Shown: positions 46,662 to 58,994 of the stretch, piece after piece
Position numbering within the stretch: position 1 is the stretch's first letter
Layout: each line of letters opens with the position of its first letter
DNA from: Monilinia fructicola
Lineage: Eukaryota; Ascomycota; Leotiomycetes; Helotiales; Sclerotiniaceae
Reading direction: 5' to 3'
Assembly: GCA_008692225.1 (NCBI GenBank)
Contig: VICG01000005.1
Location: 434,001 to 498,000 of the forward strand
DNA length: 64,000 nucleotides
Made by a program: the position numbers and the translations under genes
Notes under the pieces: model-generated
What the model saw: the letters and a program-made list of their open reading frames with translations, nothing else
What the model was told of the DNA's origin: nothing
Databases searched by the model: none

Positions 46662-49600
46662 ATGAGTATGCGCGATCTTATTGATGGGGACGTTGAGGTT
46701 GATGAAGAGGAACAAGATGAGGAATTCGATGAGGAAACTGGTGAAGCTCTCCTCGGAAAGCCGCAGAGACAAAAATGGAGGTCTAGAGGACGATTCAAGT
46801 GAGGAAGAAGATGATGATGATGAGGAGGCAGCTCGTGCGGTATAGGTCTACTTTCAACTTACTGTTTGCGCGTCATCACTGACATATTGCTAGATTCGAG
46901 AAGGCTTTATTGTAGATGAAGATGAAGAAGACGATGACGATGCAAGAAGTAGACGTCGCCGTAGAGAAAAGAAACGCCGAAGAGAGCAACGTGAAGAAGA
47001 GGGTTTGGATGACGAAGATTTGGATCTCATAGGAGAAGCAAATCCCGAATGGGAGAGAAAGACAACTCAACAGGTTTTTCATCCTCAATCACATCCATCA
47101 ACTGAACTAACCTTGATACAGCCAAAGTTTAAGCGTCTTAAGCGTGGCCACCGAGATGACAACGAACAGGATCGAGAGCGTGGCCTGGACCAAATATTTT
47201 CTGATGACGAAGAACAAGATGCGCCCCTTGATTACGATCGATCTTTTGCACGACCTGACCATCGCGTTGATGAATTTGCAGACTTCATTGAAGAAGACGA
47301 ACTTGAAGATGATGAAAGAGATAGACTTGCGGAAGAACGCGAAGTGGCCCGTCCAAGGGAAAAGGGCTATGTTGGTGGTGGTGCGGAAACATCAGGTCTC
47401 GATAAGGATGCTTTGGATGATATGGAGGCTATCTTTGGAAATGGTGAGGACTACGATTGGGCTCTCGCTTTGGAAGATGAAGCCGAGGCAGCGGAAGCTG
47501 GCGACCAAAACCTTGAGCTAAAGGATGTCTTCGAGCCTTCGCAGCTTGCAGAAAAGCTCCTTACGGATGAGGATAACGTTATTCGATATTCTGATGAACC
47601 GGAACGATTTCAGCTCGATCGGAAACCTTACAAACATTTACAAATCACCGATGAACAGTTTAGAGAGGAAGCTCGATGGATCACCAGTCTCATTTGGCCA
47701 AAAAAGACGTTCAGTTCAGAAATGCAAGCCCCATTTACCAAAGCCATTAGCAAAGTCTTGGAGTTCTTTGTTGTAGATGAGGTCGAAGTCCCGTACGTGT
47801 TTCAACACAGAAAGGATTATCTCATTCATGCCAGGAAGAATAAAACACGATCTGATCCTAATAACCCGGATGCTCCTGATTACGAAGTTAGCGCTGACAA
47901 GCTTTTGAATCAAGACGACCTATGGCGCATTTTGGAGCTCGACTTGAAGTTTAGAGCACTGATCGAGAAGCGTAATGTTCTCGAGAAGACCTACGACAAC
48001 CTAAAGTTGGCGGCCGGTGTCAATGATGCAACGTTCGAGAAGATGATTCCAGACGCTCAGACTATGGAGGAGCTTCAAGATATTCAGGATTACCTCTATT
48101 TCCAATACTCCTCGGAAATTAAGTCTTTGCAAGATGCTAATGGTGAAGTCAAAGAAAAAAAGAGCCGGCAACAAAGCCTCAAGGTTTGATCGCATTCGTA
48201 AGAGCAGGGCTTACCAGCTTGTGCGAGCTTATGGAATTACGGCTGATGAGGTTGCTCAAAATGTTTTGATGGAAGGCCGCAAGAAATATACGGAAGATCC
48301 TTCATTAAGCCCAATTGATCTTGCCGACACCCTGACAAGCCCAGAGGATTTTACCACGGGCGAGAATGTCTTGAACGCAGCACGAGCCATGTTCGCCGAG
48401 GAGCTTTTTATGAGCCCTAAGATGCGCCAGCATTTCAGAAAGCATCATTACATGGCAGGACTTGTCAGCTGTGCTAGGACCGATAAAGGTCTAAAAAAGA
48501 TTGATGAACAACATCCGTTTTACGAACTGAAATACCTAAAGAATCAAACCTTTGGCGACATTGCGAGCAAGCCTGAAATGTTCTTAAAGATGTTGAAAGC
48601 CGAGGAAGAAGGCCTGCTAGAGGTTAAAGTATCACTCCAAAACGAGCGAGAATTCAAGAGACAGCTCTATGCGGAGTGCAGATCTGATAACTTCAGTGAG
48701 GTCGCTGACGCGTGGAACGATGAAAGACAAAAAGTTCTTGACCTGGCGTTCTCAAAACTCGAGAGGACTATTACTAAGGGAGTGAAGGAAAGTATGCGAA
48801 CGGAATGCCAAGATTCTATCCTGAAGATCTGTCGAGAAGAATACTCAAGGAAGCTTGATCAGGCGCCATACAAGCCAAGAGGTATGGTTCTAGGCACTAT
48901 TCCTCGAGTGCTTGCACTGTCTAACGGCAACGGTGACCCCACCCGCGATGCCGTATGCTGGGCCTATGTTGAGGAGGATGGTCGAGTTTTAGATCATGGA
49001 AAATTTGACAACCTTTCGAGAGACACAAGAGAGCTCGAGAGGCATTTGTTGATTTAGTGCGCAACAAGAAACCAGATGTTCTCGGAATCAGCGGTTTCTC
49101 TGTCGAGACTCATAAGCTTGTATCAAGTCTTAAAGATTTAGTGCAGGAACATTCCCTCCGAGGGAAATGAGTTTGAGGACGAGAGTGGCGAAGAGCGAAG
49201 TGAGCCTCTCGATATCATTATTGTCAATGACGAGGTTGCCCGACTGTATAAGGACAGCCCAAGAGCCGCGGTTGATCACCCTGCATTTGCACCACTCGTC
49301 AGGTATTGTGTTGGTTTGGCCAAATATCTTCAGAACCCAATGAAGGAGTATGCAGCTCTCGGAAAGGATATTATTTCATTATCTTTTCACCCTTGTCAAC
49401 AGTTGTTGCCCGAAGATAAGCTTCGAAGACAATTAGAAACCGCAATGGTGGATATGGTCAACCTTTTGTGGTGTCAATATCAACGAAGCGGTCAGTGACG
49501 CCTATACGGCAAACCTCTTACCTTTCATCTGTGGTCTTGGTCCTCGAAAGGCTACAGCGGTTCTCAAATCTATCAATGCCAATGGTGGCGTGGTTAATAC

Positions 49601-51062
49601 CCGTGATGAACTCGTGGGTGATCCAGATAACAACAAACTGCCCGTCGTTGGACCTCGAGTGTGGAACAATTGTGCCAGTTTCCTTTACATTGAGTACGAA
49701 AGCGCAAATCCGGCCTCTGACTATCTCGACAATACTCGTGTGCACCCAGAGGACTACGAACTTGGGAGGAAGATGGCCGCTGATGCTCTCGAGCTTGATG
49801 AAGAAGATGTGAAGGCAGAAGTGGACGAGGGAGGAGCGGGCGCCATCGTTCGTAAGCTTATCAAGGATGATGAGCAGGAGAAGGTGAACGACTTGATCCT
49901 TGAAGAGTATGCCGATCAATTGGAGAGAAACTATAATCAACGCAAGCGTGCGACACTTGAAACCATCCGGGCGGAGTTATTACAACCATACGAAGAATTG
50001 CGGCGCAACTTCGGTATGCTGTCTGACGATGAGATCTTCACGATGTTGACAGGAGAAACTCACGACTCGTTATGCGAAGGCATGATTGTATCTGTCAACA
50101 TCAGAGTGGCAAAGGATGATTTTATCATTGCTAAGCTAGATTCTGGTATTGAAGGTCGAGTAGAGAAAGATGATGGCTCGGATAATCCTGGTGCATCCCT
50201 TAACCGTTTGTTTTCAGTGGGTCAAACGGCTCAAGCTAAGCTGCTCGATATTGATCGACGAAATTTTGCTGCCAGATTATCATTACGCGAGTCTCAAGAT
50301 GCGACCATACAGGAAACGCATTGACCGCGAACCAGGTAACTGGGACTCGCTTCAAGAGCAAAAGGATAGGGAGGAGCTCCGTGAGAAAGACAAGGCCACA
50401 GGTCGCGTCCAACGAGTTGTCAAGCACCTCTCTTCAGGCCATTCAATGCCACCCAAGCCGAAGAGTATCTCGGATCACAAGCACCTGGTGACGCTGTCAT
50501 TCGTCCTTCTTCCAAAGGAAATGATCAATTTGGCAGTTACGTGGAAGGTTGCCGATGGTGTCTACCAGCATCTTGATGTTTTAGAATTACAAAAGGAGAA
50601 TGAGTTTTCAGTTGGGCGACAGTTGAGAATAGGCAACAAATACAACTACAGTGATCTCGATGAATTGATCGTAGATCATGTTAAGGCCATGTCCAAGAAG
50701 GTCGAAGAGATGATGCTGCATGAGAAATTCCAAAAAGGGCAGCAGAGCTGACACGGGTAAGATTTGTTCCTCTCCACTCCGAGAATGGTAGATTTGCTAA
50801 CTTAATTCACAGAACGTTGGTTGACAACCTACACCACCGAGGCCAACCCGAAGCGATCTGTCTATGCCTTTTGTCTTGATACTAGGCATCCTGGGTACTT
50901 CCATCTTTGCTTTAAAGCTGGTCAACTCGCGCGCGTCAATTCGTGGGCTGTAAGGATTGTCCCTAATGCCTTTGAATTATTAAAGAGTCCCATATCCCGA
51001 TATGAAGGCGTTTGTGCAATGGATTTAAACTGCGCCACACGGCTGAAATGAATCGAAGATGA
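46662..51062 (+). CDS. SPT6: Transcription elongation factor Spt6 (about 11 frame breaks)
   Basis: Starts at 46662 ([20 protein letters not shown]). Introns are 46840-46893, 47074-47121 and 50757-50812. Order: an acidic N-terminus with [13 protein letters not shown] and [13 protein letters not shown]; helical core ([20 protein letters not shown]); YqgF-like region ([20 protein letters not shown]); and the HhH region with [17 protein letters not shown] and [16 protein letters not shown]1 domain ([19 protein letters not shown]) and tandem SH2 domains ([60 protein letters not shown]) follow. Spt6 is the H3 chaperone that travels with RNA polymerase II. Inferred one-base breaks lie near 46760, 48160, 49035, 49159, 49466, 50298, 50430, 50537, 50732, 50991 and 51011. 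Spt6 is essential in yeast, so sequence error is the likeliest cause. Confidence 0.9.
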
Positions 51063-52895
51063 AGAGTGGTGGGGAGCTGATGAGCTGATGCGCCCAAGGG
51101 GGCTGAGGGTTACATTTGATAGACAACCTACAATGCACAATGCATACATCCTTTGGCAACATGTAACAAAAGTTTTTAGGGTTTAACTCTAGCATTCAAA
51201 TGGGGAGGGGGTTAAAATGGGATTGAGCACTCTCCGGCTAGAAGTCATGCAAAATTCGAGCCAAGTTCACACCGGGTCATTAATTCATACCTACCTAGGT
51301 ACTTAGATAACTTTCCTTTCGTCCTCTGTACTTGAAAAAGGAAAACATAGATCCGAACAATTTGTTCAAATATCACACCTACCTCCCTAGGTAGTTTGTC
51401 GTTACTTTATCAACCTTACCCCGGCCCTATCTAATACTCCGAGTGCCAATCAATCATCATCAATAAGCACTCTTCCCGCATTGCTTCTTTCTCTCGGGCT
51501 CTCAGCAGTTGTCTGTAGGTACTGTACTGTAAGGGAAGTAGTCGGACCCGAATGAAAGGTTATATACTGACTGCATTTCATGAATGATCGCATGCACTGT
51601 GATAGATAGTCCTTGCGCTTGTAGGTTGTAACCTATTTTACTTATTTATTTATTTATTAGCTTAAATGGGGGTTTTTTGGGTTAAGGGGATTTTGTTGTG
51701 GTAGAGTTAGTACTTAGAGTAGGGTAGAGTAGAGTAAGTAGAGTACTGTATGTTCATCTATTTATACAGTGTAGTGCAGTGCAGTGCAGTGTAGTGGCTG
51801 GCTAAAATCAGTCTGGCTTGTTTGTTTGTTTGTTTGTTTGGATTATGATTTATGATTTATGATTTATAACTGATTGATTGATTGATTCATCGGGGAGTGG
51901 GTGGGAGGTTGGTTAAGGTTATATATAGGATGTATGGATACCTAGGTACTGTGAGGAGTATGATATTGTGATGCTGTGTGATGGATGCTGTGTGATACTG
52001 TGTGATACTGTATGGATGGATGGATGGATGGTTGCTAGGATTCTCGGTTGCGTTTGATGGGCAAGGCTGAGTTGGATGGATTCTGACTGTACTGTACTGT
52101 ACTATAGTTTTTATAGTTCGGATGTTAAGGATCGCCGTGTGATGGATGGATGGGATAGGATGGGATGGGATGGGTCATGGATGGGATGATAGGTAGTGAC
52201 TCGTGAGTGAATGGTATCTACTATCCAGGTACTTAGGTCCTCAGTCCTAGGTCTTAGGTTGGTAAGGGTAGATGGGTGATTTAAGGGTATATATGTATGT
52301 ATGTCCACGAGTACTTTATTTGTTTTTATTTGGCCTACCTAGGTAGTATCGTTCATTCTACCTAGGTACATCTAATTATCTATCTACTGGGTATCTACTA
52401 GGTATTCATCCACGTTCATAAATCATGCATAATTCACTTAAATTACCTCATCTAAGGATTCGCATCAGCATGAATAGAAGCATCAATCAAAAGGCACTCC
52501 GAGGGCGACAATATCCGCACATTCATTCGTTTATTCATTCATTCATTTATTCATAAAAATGGATGGATGTGTCTTGTTCCGCGTTCCAATGTCAGCGTCA
52601 GCCGCTGGTGGGTGAGAGGGAAGGCCGGTCTAGCTTCTGGGATCTCCAGCTAGCTAGCTATACTCCGTGTGGTTCAATAGTTACTATTTCGAGGGTTTTT
52701 ATGTATACGCCGTAGGGGGCAGCAGAAGGTATGGTGAGAGTGGCCCTGGGGATACTACCTAGGTAGAGAGATGAGTAAGGAGATGAGTACTTGAGTAAGT
52801 AAAATAAGTAAGTAAATGAAGAAGTAAGTGAATAAAGTAAGTGAATAGGTATTATTAGGTACCCGTGGACCTACTAAATAGGTAGTTTTTAGGTA

Positions 52896-53764
52896 AATCG
52901 CTTACCCTACTTCTCGCCACCCCCTTTCATTTGGTTAACATTTTACATCAAAAACGGCCATTTTAATATATTTATAACTCTACAAAAAATGAATATATAT
53001 TTTTTAAATTTTAACTAGATGCTTTTAATATATAATTATTAATAAATTCTAAAAATCTTAAATTTTTGCGATTTTTTTATAAAGAGTAATAAAAGATTAT
53101 AGAAAATTGAGAATTTTCGGTTTTGGATTTGTATGGAAATCACATACAAAATTGAAACTTTGAAACAAAATATTTATAATTTCTTAAACAAAACTAATTA
53201 AAAAATAATCTCTATGAATTTTTATAAAATCTATTAATCAATATATAATAAATAAGCTATTTAAAATATATATAATAATTTGAAATTATTGAGTAAATTG
53301 AAATTAGAAAATTTTTTACCTTTAAAATTTTATCGTTAAAATCTAAAAATCTAAGAATCTATATTTAATATTTATTATAAAATAATAATATATTATTAAA
53401 ATAATATATTCGAATTAAAGTTAGTTTTTAAGATTCTTTTAAATTTTTTTTAGATTATTTTTAGCTATTTTTGTTAAATAAATATAATTTCTTTTTAAAG
53501 ATTTTGATTTTGTATAGGATTTATATATAAATCTAAAATTAAAATTAGAATTTTTTATAAATCTTTTATTACTCTTTATAAAAAAAATCGCAAAAATATT
53601 TAAGATTTTCAGAATCTATTAATAATTATATATAAAAGCTTTAATTAAAATTTAAAAAGTATATATTCATTTTTTGTAGAAGTTATAAATACGTTAAAAT
53701 GGCCGTTTTTGGTTATGAAATATTGGCCAAATGGGGGGGTGGCGAGAAAGTAGGGTAGGCGACT
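52896..53764. mobile_element. Foldback MITE copy 2 (inverted relative to copy 1)
   Basis: An 869-bp relative of the element at 23795-24655. The right end reads GTAGGGTAGGCGACT next to TA (53765-53766). The left end is AATCGCTTACCCTACTTCTC next to TA (52894-52895), i.e. the same terminus with G-to-A and C-to-T changes. The interior of this copy read forward matches copy 1 read in reverse (for example TTCGGTTTTGGATTTGTATG, AAATCACATACAAAATTGAA). No open frame. The left arm has GGTTAACATTTTA where the right arm has GGCCAATATTTCA in inverse, again C-to-T. Confidence 0.85.
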
Positions 53765-53820
53765 TAGTATATATAAACCTGGAATAGTATATATAATCGT
53801 ATACATAATCATATATATAA

Positions 53821-53996
53821 TCGTATATAATCGTATATAATCGTATATAATCGTATATAAATCGTATATAATCGTATATAATCGTATATAATCGTATATA
53901 TCGTATATATAATAATCGTATATAATCGTATATAATCGTATATAATCGTATATAATCGTATATAATCGTATATAATCGTATATAATCGTATATAAT
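53821..53996. repeat. TCGTATATAA minisatellite
   Basis: About 17 copies of a 10-bp unit, with a few one-base shifts, followed by an (AT)n run. It begins about 55 bp after the end of MITE copy 2. Confidence 0.92.
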
Positions 53997-54544
53997 TATA
54001 TAATATATATATATATATATACTACCTAATATATCTATCTAATTCATGTAAAAACAAGAGCGGTGTCGCACACGTACCCGACCTAACTGTCTGTCTGTCT
54101 GTATCCAATTCATCATACAGAAAAGAATCCTATTATACGAACATAAAGACGAACAAACACGCCGTAACCGAATACGTGTAATCATCAAGAAGAGCAAAAC
54201 TCTCATTGATTACATACGGAGTAGTCTGACAGTCTGACTATCTGCCTACCCAGTATCTACCTTCCTACTACTGTACCATACAGTACCACGCTACCAAGGG
54301 ATAACCCAGCCTCACTTCTAACTTAAATCTTTCTCCACTTTGAAATCATATATTCTTTATCTACCAACCACGACGGAGTACTAACTACTACATCGATTTC
54401 CTGGAGAAGTTGACCTTCCGAACATTCCTTTCCTACCGTCCATCACCAAACCCTTCATTCCCCTCGACCTTGAACATTTTGACCAATTGCTACGAAAAAT
54501 TTTCGGATGGTCAATCAAGCAGAAAGCAATAAAGTAGAGCACAA

Positions 54545-57500
54545 ATGGCTGGCATGGAGCAATTAGAGATTCATAGCAAGGTGTGTGAAAAGTATGGAGT
54601 GGAGATCGCTGTTGTCTAATTGGATTTATGCAGTCCGTATATTGTTCGATGGGTCAAAGTTGAGGAAAGACATACAATCTCATGGAGTGTTCAACCGCAC
54701 AAAAAGTCCATGTGGGATAGCTCTATTCTATAATTTTAGATTGTGTTATTGACTGTATCAGAAACTTTGGGATTGTTAAACATCCAGGAACCGGCTCGTC
54801 AACGAGCAGTTCCTCCACCCCGCGACAAGCTACTTCGATGATGCGGTCCATTCCCTTCAACCACTGGATCCCATCTCCCAAAGACGATTGTTCCGCTACT
54901 ACCGACTCCAGAAATGATTCCTCGACGGCACAGGAGCAACTAAAGGCCAAGGGGTTTATATTAGTTGAATGGTGTGGAAAATGCGAGGCAGACAAAGTAT
55001 CCATGGGTACATTCGCTGTGCCAGTGGGCCAAGGGGGAATGTACGGACTGGTATTTGATAATACATTTTCGAAACAAATATCAAAGACGGCTACTTTTGT
55101 CCTTTTAACATACCCCTCTAATGCTCCTCCGCACTCGACGCATCTACAAAAGCTACAGGGTCTGGATGGTTCGCATGCACAAAACGGGAGGAAATCAAGT
55201 CCAAGTCTCTCCGCCTTGGCTTCGGAATCCGTGGAAAGTTTACAGAGTACGGCCATGGGCCGAGGTGCTAGCAGCCGAGGCTCCATGATAAGTAAAAATG
55301 ATAGTGAAGGAGGCTTTTCTAGCTACCATGTGGGTGTGTTACAAAAGAGGAGGAGAAAGAGGGGACAGGGTTACGCTCGCAGATTTTTCTCCTTGGACTT
55401 CGCAACATGCACCCTATCCTATTACTATAGTCGCAATTCATCGGCATTACGGGGAGCAATCCCATTGAGTCTGGCAGCGATCGCTGCAGATGAGAGGAGA
55501 AGAGAGATCAACATCGACTCTGGTGCCGAAATTTGGCATCTGAAAGCAGACCAACGCCAAGGATTTTGAGGATTGGACGAAAGCTCTAGAGAAAGCTAGT
55601 AATAATGCTAGAGGTTCGGTTGAGGGTGTCGATATCGAGGCGGTGCCAACACCGGACGTGGATTGAAAATCAGGACTAGTTATCTTAACGTCCCATCGAA
55701 TAAGGAAGAGGAAAATGAATGGGCACAAATTGAAGGTCTTGTGAGTAGGATTGTAGGAACTAGAGATGCCGTTCGTAGATTGTCGAAGGATACTGCCACA
55801 CCAAAACAGGCGACACTCGCATCTTCTCGGAGCTCCTTCAGGAAGTCCTTTAGTGGAAGAGGCTGATGATTATTTTGCTCCCCAAACCAAATCAACCCAA
55901 TCAGGCTAATGAAAGAGATCTTTCTGGAAACGAAGCCGGCTACACAACCTACCACACCAACGACTATTCAACGTAATATGACGGCGCAACTTGCCGTTCC
56001 ATCTCCCACAGCAGCGATCGCTGCTAGCGAGGTTAACGCAAATGGTACCACTTCTCGAAAGTCACGGACCTCGCATGAGGAGCAGAATATTCATGACCAT
56101 TGTACATCTCTGCTTAAAGATTTAGATGCAGTACTGGCGGACTTTCAAACTGTCATCGCAAGTAGTAAACGCCGCCGTGCGTCTAATGCTGTACCTATGT
56201 CTGCTAGATCTACGCATAGTGTTGATTCTGCTTCTACTGGGGAATTCTATGATGCAGAGGCTGGAGATCCGGATCATTCCCAGGTTATGATTATTAATCG
56301 CAAGGATGAAGAGGAGGAAACTCTAGTCTCAGAGCCAGAGGACGAGGAGAAGGACGATTGTGGTGCGTCTACATCTTCTAGCGGAGGAAGTGAAAGAGTG
56401 GAACACGTGAATGGTGCAGCCGCGCTGTTTCCTATAAAACCTAGAAACTTAGATCCTTTGCCGATCAAGCTCGCGCCAAAGCGAAGAAAGGGCATTCCAC
56501 CTGCAACAGTTCTGCCTCCAAGTTTGATTGGATTTCTACGAAAGAATGTGGGTAAAGACCTGAGTACTATTAGTATGCCAGTATCAGCCAATGAGCCGCT
56601 ATCTTTGCTACAACGCGTGGCAGAACAACTCGAATACTGCAATCTTTTAAATACGGCTGCCGATCAGAAAGATCCCATCAAAAGACTGCTTCACGTGGCC
56701 GCCTTCGCAGTTTCTCAATTCAGTAATAGCCGAGCCAAAGAACGCGCAATTCGCAAACCCTTCAATCCTATGTTGGGAGAAACCTTCGAGCTAGTCCGCA
56801 GCGACCAAGAATTCCCTGGAGGATTCCGTCTTCTTGTCGAAAAAGTATCGCATCGTCCCGTCCGCATGGCCTGTCAAGCCGATTCCGCCAAATGGTCATT
56901 AGGCCAATCACCCGCTCCGACGCAAAAGTTTTGGGGTAAAAGTGCCGAACTCATCACCGACGGTCGCGTGCGTATGGTCCTTCGTCTTCCGGATGGAATA
57001 GAAGAACGTTACACACCTGGAACGTTGCGACTGTCTTTTTGCGAAACGTGGTAATGGGTGAAAAGTACGTAGAGCCCGTAGGCAACATGACAATTACGAA
57101 TGAAAGCACCGGTGCAAAAGCTCTGGTGGAATTCAAGCAAAAGGGCATGTTTGGCGGTTAGAAGCGAGGATGTGGGTGTCGAAGCCTACGATGGGGAGGG
57201 AAAGCATACGGGTGTTAGTCTTCAGGGTAATTGGACAAAGCTCTCTGAAACTCGTTGAAGCCGGTCGTTCGTCTGGAAGCGAAATCTGGAAGGTTGGCGA
57301 TCTGGTGGACAATGCACCCAACTGCTACGGACTCACCACATTCGCGGCTCAACTAAACGAAATCACGGAGATTGAAAAGGGCAAAATGGCAATTACGGAT
57401 AGTCGATTGAGACCGGATCAAAGGGCTGCGGAAGCGGGCAACTTGGATGAGGCGGAGGATGTCAAGGCGAAACTGGAGGAGGCGCAGAGGAGGAGGAGAA

Positions 57501-57683
57501 GGAGCATGGAGGATCGGGGGGAACAGTGGAGGGCCAAGTGGTTTGTTAGGGTGGAGGGAGGAGTGGAGGAGGAGGAGAGGAGGTCTGGGGATTGAAGGGG
57601 GGCAAGGAGGATACTGGGAAGAGAGGGAGAGGGTCAGCAGGGGAGACGGTGGGTGGAAGGTTGAGGAGGTTTTTGAAGTTTGA
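54545..57683 (+). CDS. OSH3: Oxysterol-binding protein Osh3 (GOLD-PH-ORD; about 10 frame breaks)
   Basis: Exon 1 is 54545-54580 (MAGMEQLEIHSK). Exon 2 encodes YIVRWVKVEE and TISWSVQPHKKS. A 50-nt intron (54712-54761) leads to INFGIVKHPGTG. Domains in order: GOLD (LKAKGFILVEWCGKCEADKV, GLVFDNTFSKQISKTATFVL); PH (GQGYARRFFSLDFATCTLSY, AAIAADERRREINIDSGAE); a FFAT-like TGEFYDAEAGD that would bind ER VAP proteins; then the ORD with FNPMLGETFELVRSD, EKVSHRPVRMACQADS and VMGEKYVEPVGNMT. Osh3 moves sterol or PI4P at ER-plasma membrane contacts. One-base breaks are inferred near 54624, 55551, 55660, 55853, 55905, 57015, 57159, 57236 and before the stop at 57683. The ORD signature is normally EQVSHHPP; here it reads EKVSHRPV. 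Confidence 0.88.
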
Positions 57684-57943
57684 GAGGAGGCGTTTAGATT
57701 TCAAGGCTGGGCCATAGACGGGCGTGCCGCTTAGATTTGTTGTTGGCGTGGCCGGGAGCGAGGAGTATATTGAGCGATATTAGTGAGCGTGTAGATGAGT
57801 AAGTTAATTGATATGATATGATATGATATGATATGATGATATATGATGGGTTCAATATTTCCAGTCATTCATTCATGATTTTACAATTTTATGATTTTAC
57901 AATGTCATCCCTCTAGTCATTCCTTTTTGTATCAGATCCATTT

Positions 57944-58021
57944 ATCCATCCATCCATCCATCCATCCATCCATCCATCCATCCATCCATCCATCCATCCA
58001 TCCATCCATCCATCCATCCAC
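57944..58021. repeat. (ATCC)n microsatellite, about 19 units
   Basis: A near-perfect tetranucleotide array; the frame across it gives a repeating Ser-Ile-His-Pro string. Confidence 0.93.
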
Positions 58022-58131
58022 CAGTGATCCTATCGTGTTATTTCCTCCTCGCCCCCCTCGTCCCCTTTATTATCCATCACCTGATAAATATAGGTAAACA
58101 GGTAAACAAATAAATACCAACAAAAAAAGAC

Positions 58132-58328
<197 letters not shown>

Positions 58329-58994
58329 CATCTCGACCGACTGAACGCATCTATCCATCCATGTATGCATGGGACTGACTAACTGACTGGTTTATCAGAT
58401 ATGAAGCAAGACGAGGGAGGGAGGACCTGGATTTAGATGTAGATTGTAGTTTGGATGTAGATGTAAGATGTAGATGTAGTTTAGATACAGATACAGATAG
58501 ATGGAGATTCAAATACAGATACAGATAGATGGAGATTCAAATATAAATTTGCAGATGCATGCACCCTCTCGGCACACATGATAAAATTATGATCGTACAT
58601 CATCTATTTAGGCAGTGCGGAGAGATAGAGTGCTGTGTAGGGTATATTTCCGTTTCCATATTGACGTGTCAGTGTTTATTGTAGAGGCCAAGATTGAGAT
58701 GCTGTGAACTTTTCCCTTCCTTGCGTTGTCTCTTCCCGGTGACCATAAACTCCTCTTTGGTGTTGGTATCATGGCATTTCAGATTATATCATATAAATCA
58801 TATCAAATGTAGCGCGTCCCAAACCCAATGCCCACGAGATGAGAGACCCAGAAGATAAGGAAAACCGGAGGGTAGAAAACATTGTACCGCCGAGACCTTA
58901 CTCGCATGCATGCATGAATAAAGAAACAAAGAAAGGCCCAAAAAAATAAAAGTGTTCCGCTGGGGTTTCAAAAATCTAGCACGAGACTCCTGAT

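Larger units (their letters stand above)
51063..54544. other. 3.5-kb repeat-dominated spacer
   Basis: No gene is recognised. It holds five exact TACCTAGGTA palindromes (51292, 51939, 52336, 52359, 52756) and arrays of GTAGA, GTGCA, TTTG, GATTTAT, ATTG, GGAT, GTACT and GTAAGT. MITE copy 2 (52896-53764), a TCGTATATAA minisatellite and TACGGAGTA (54215) follow. The segment 54300-54544 is unique and probably carries the OSH3 promoter. Confidence 0.6.
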
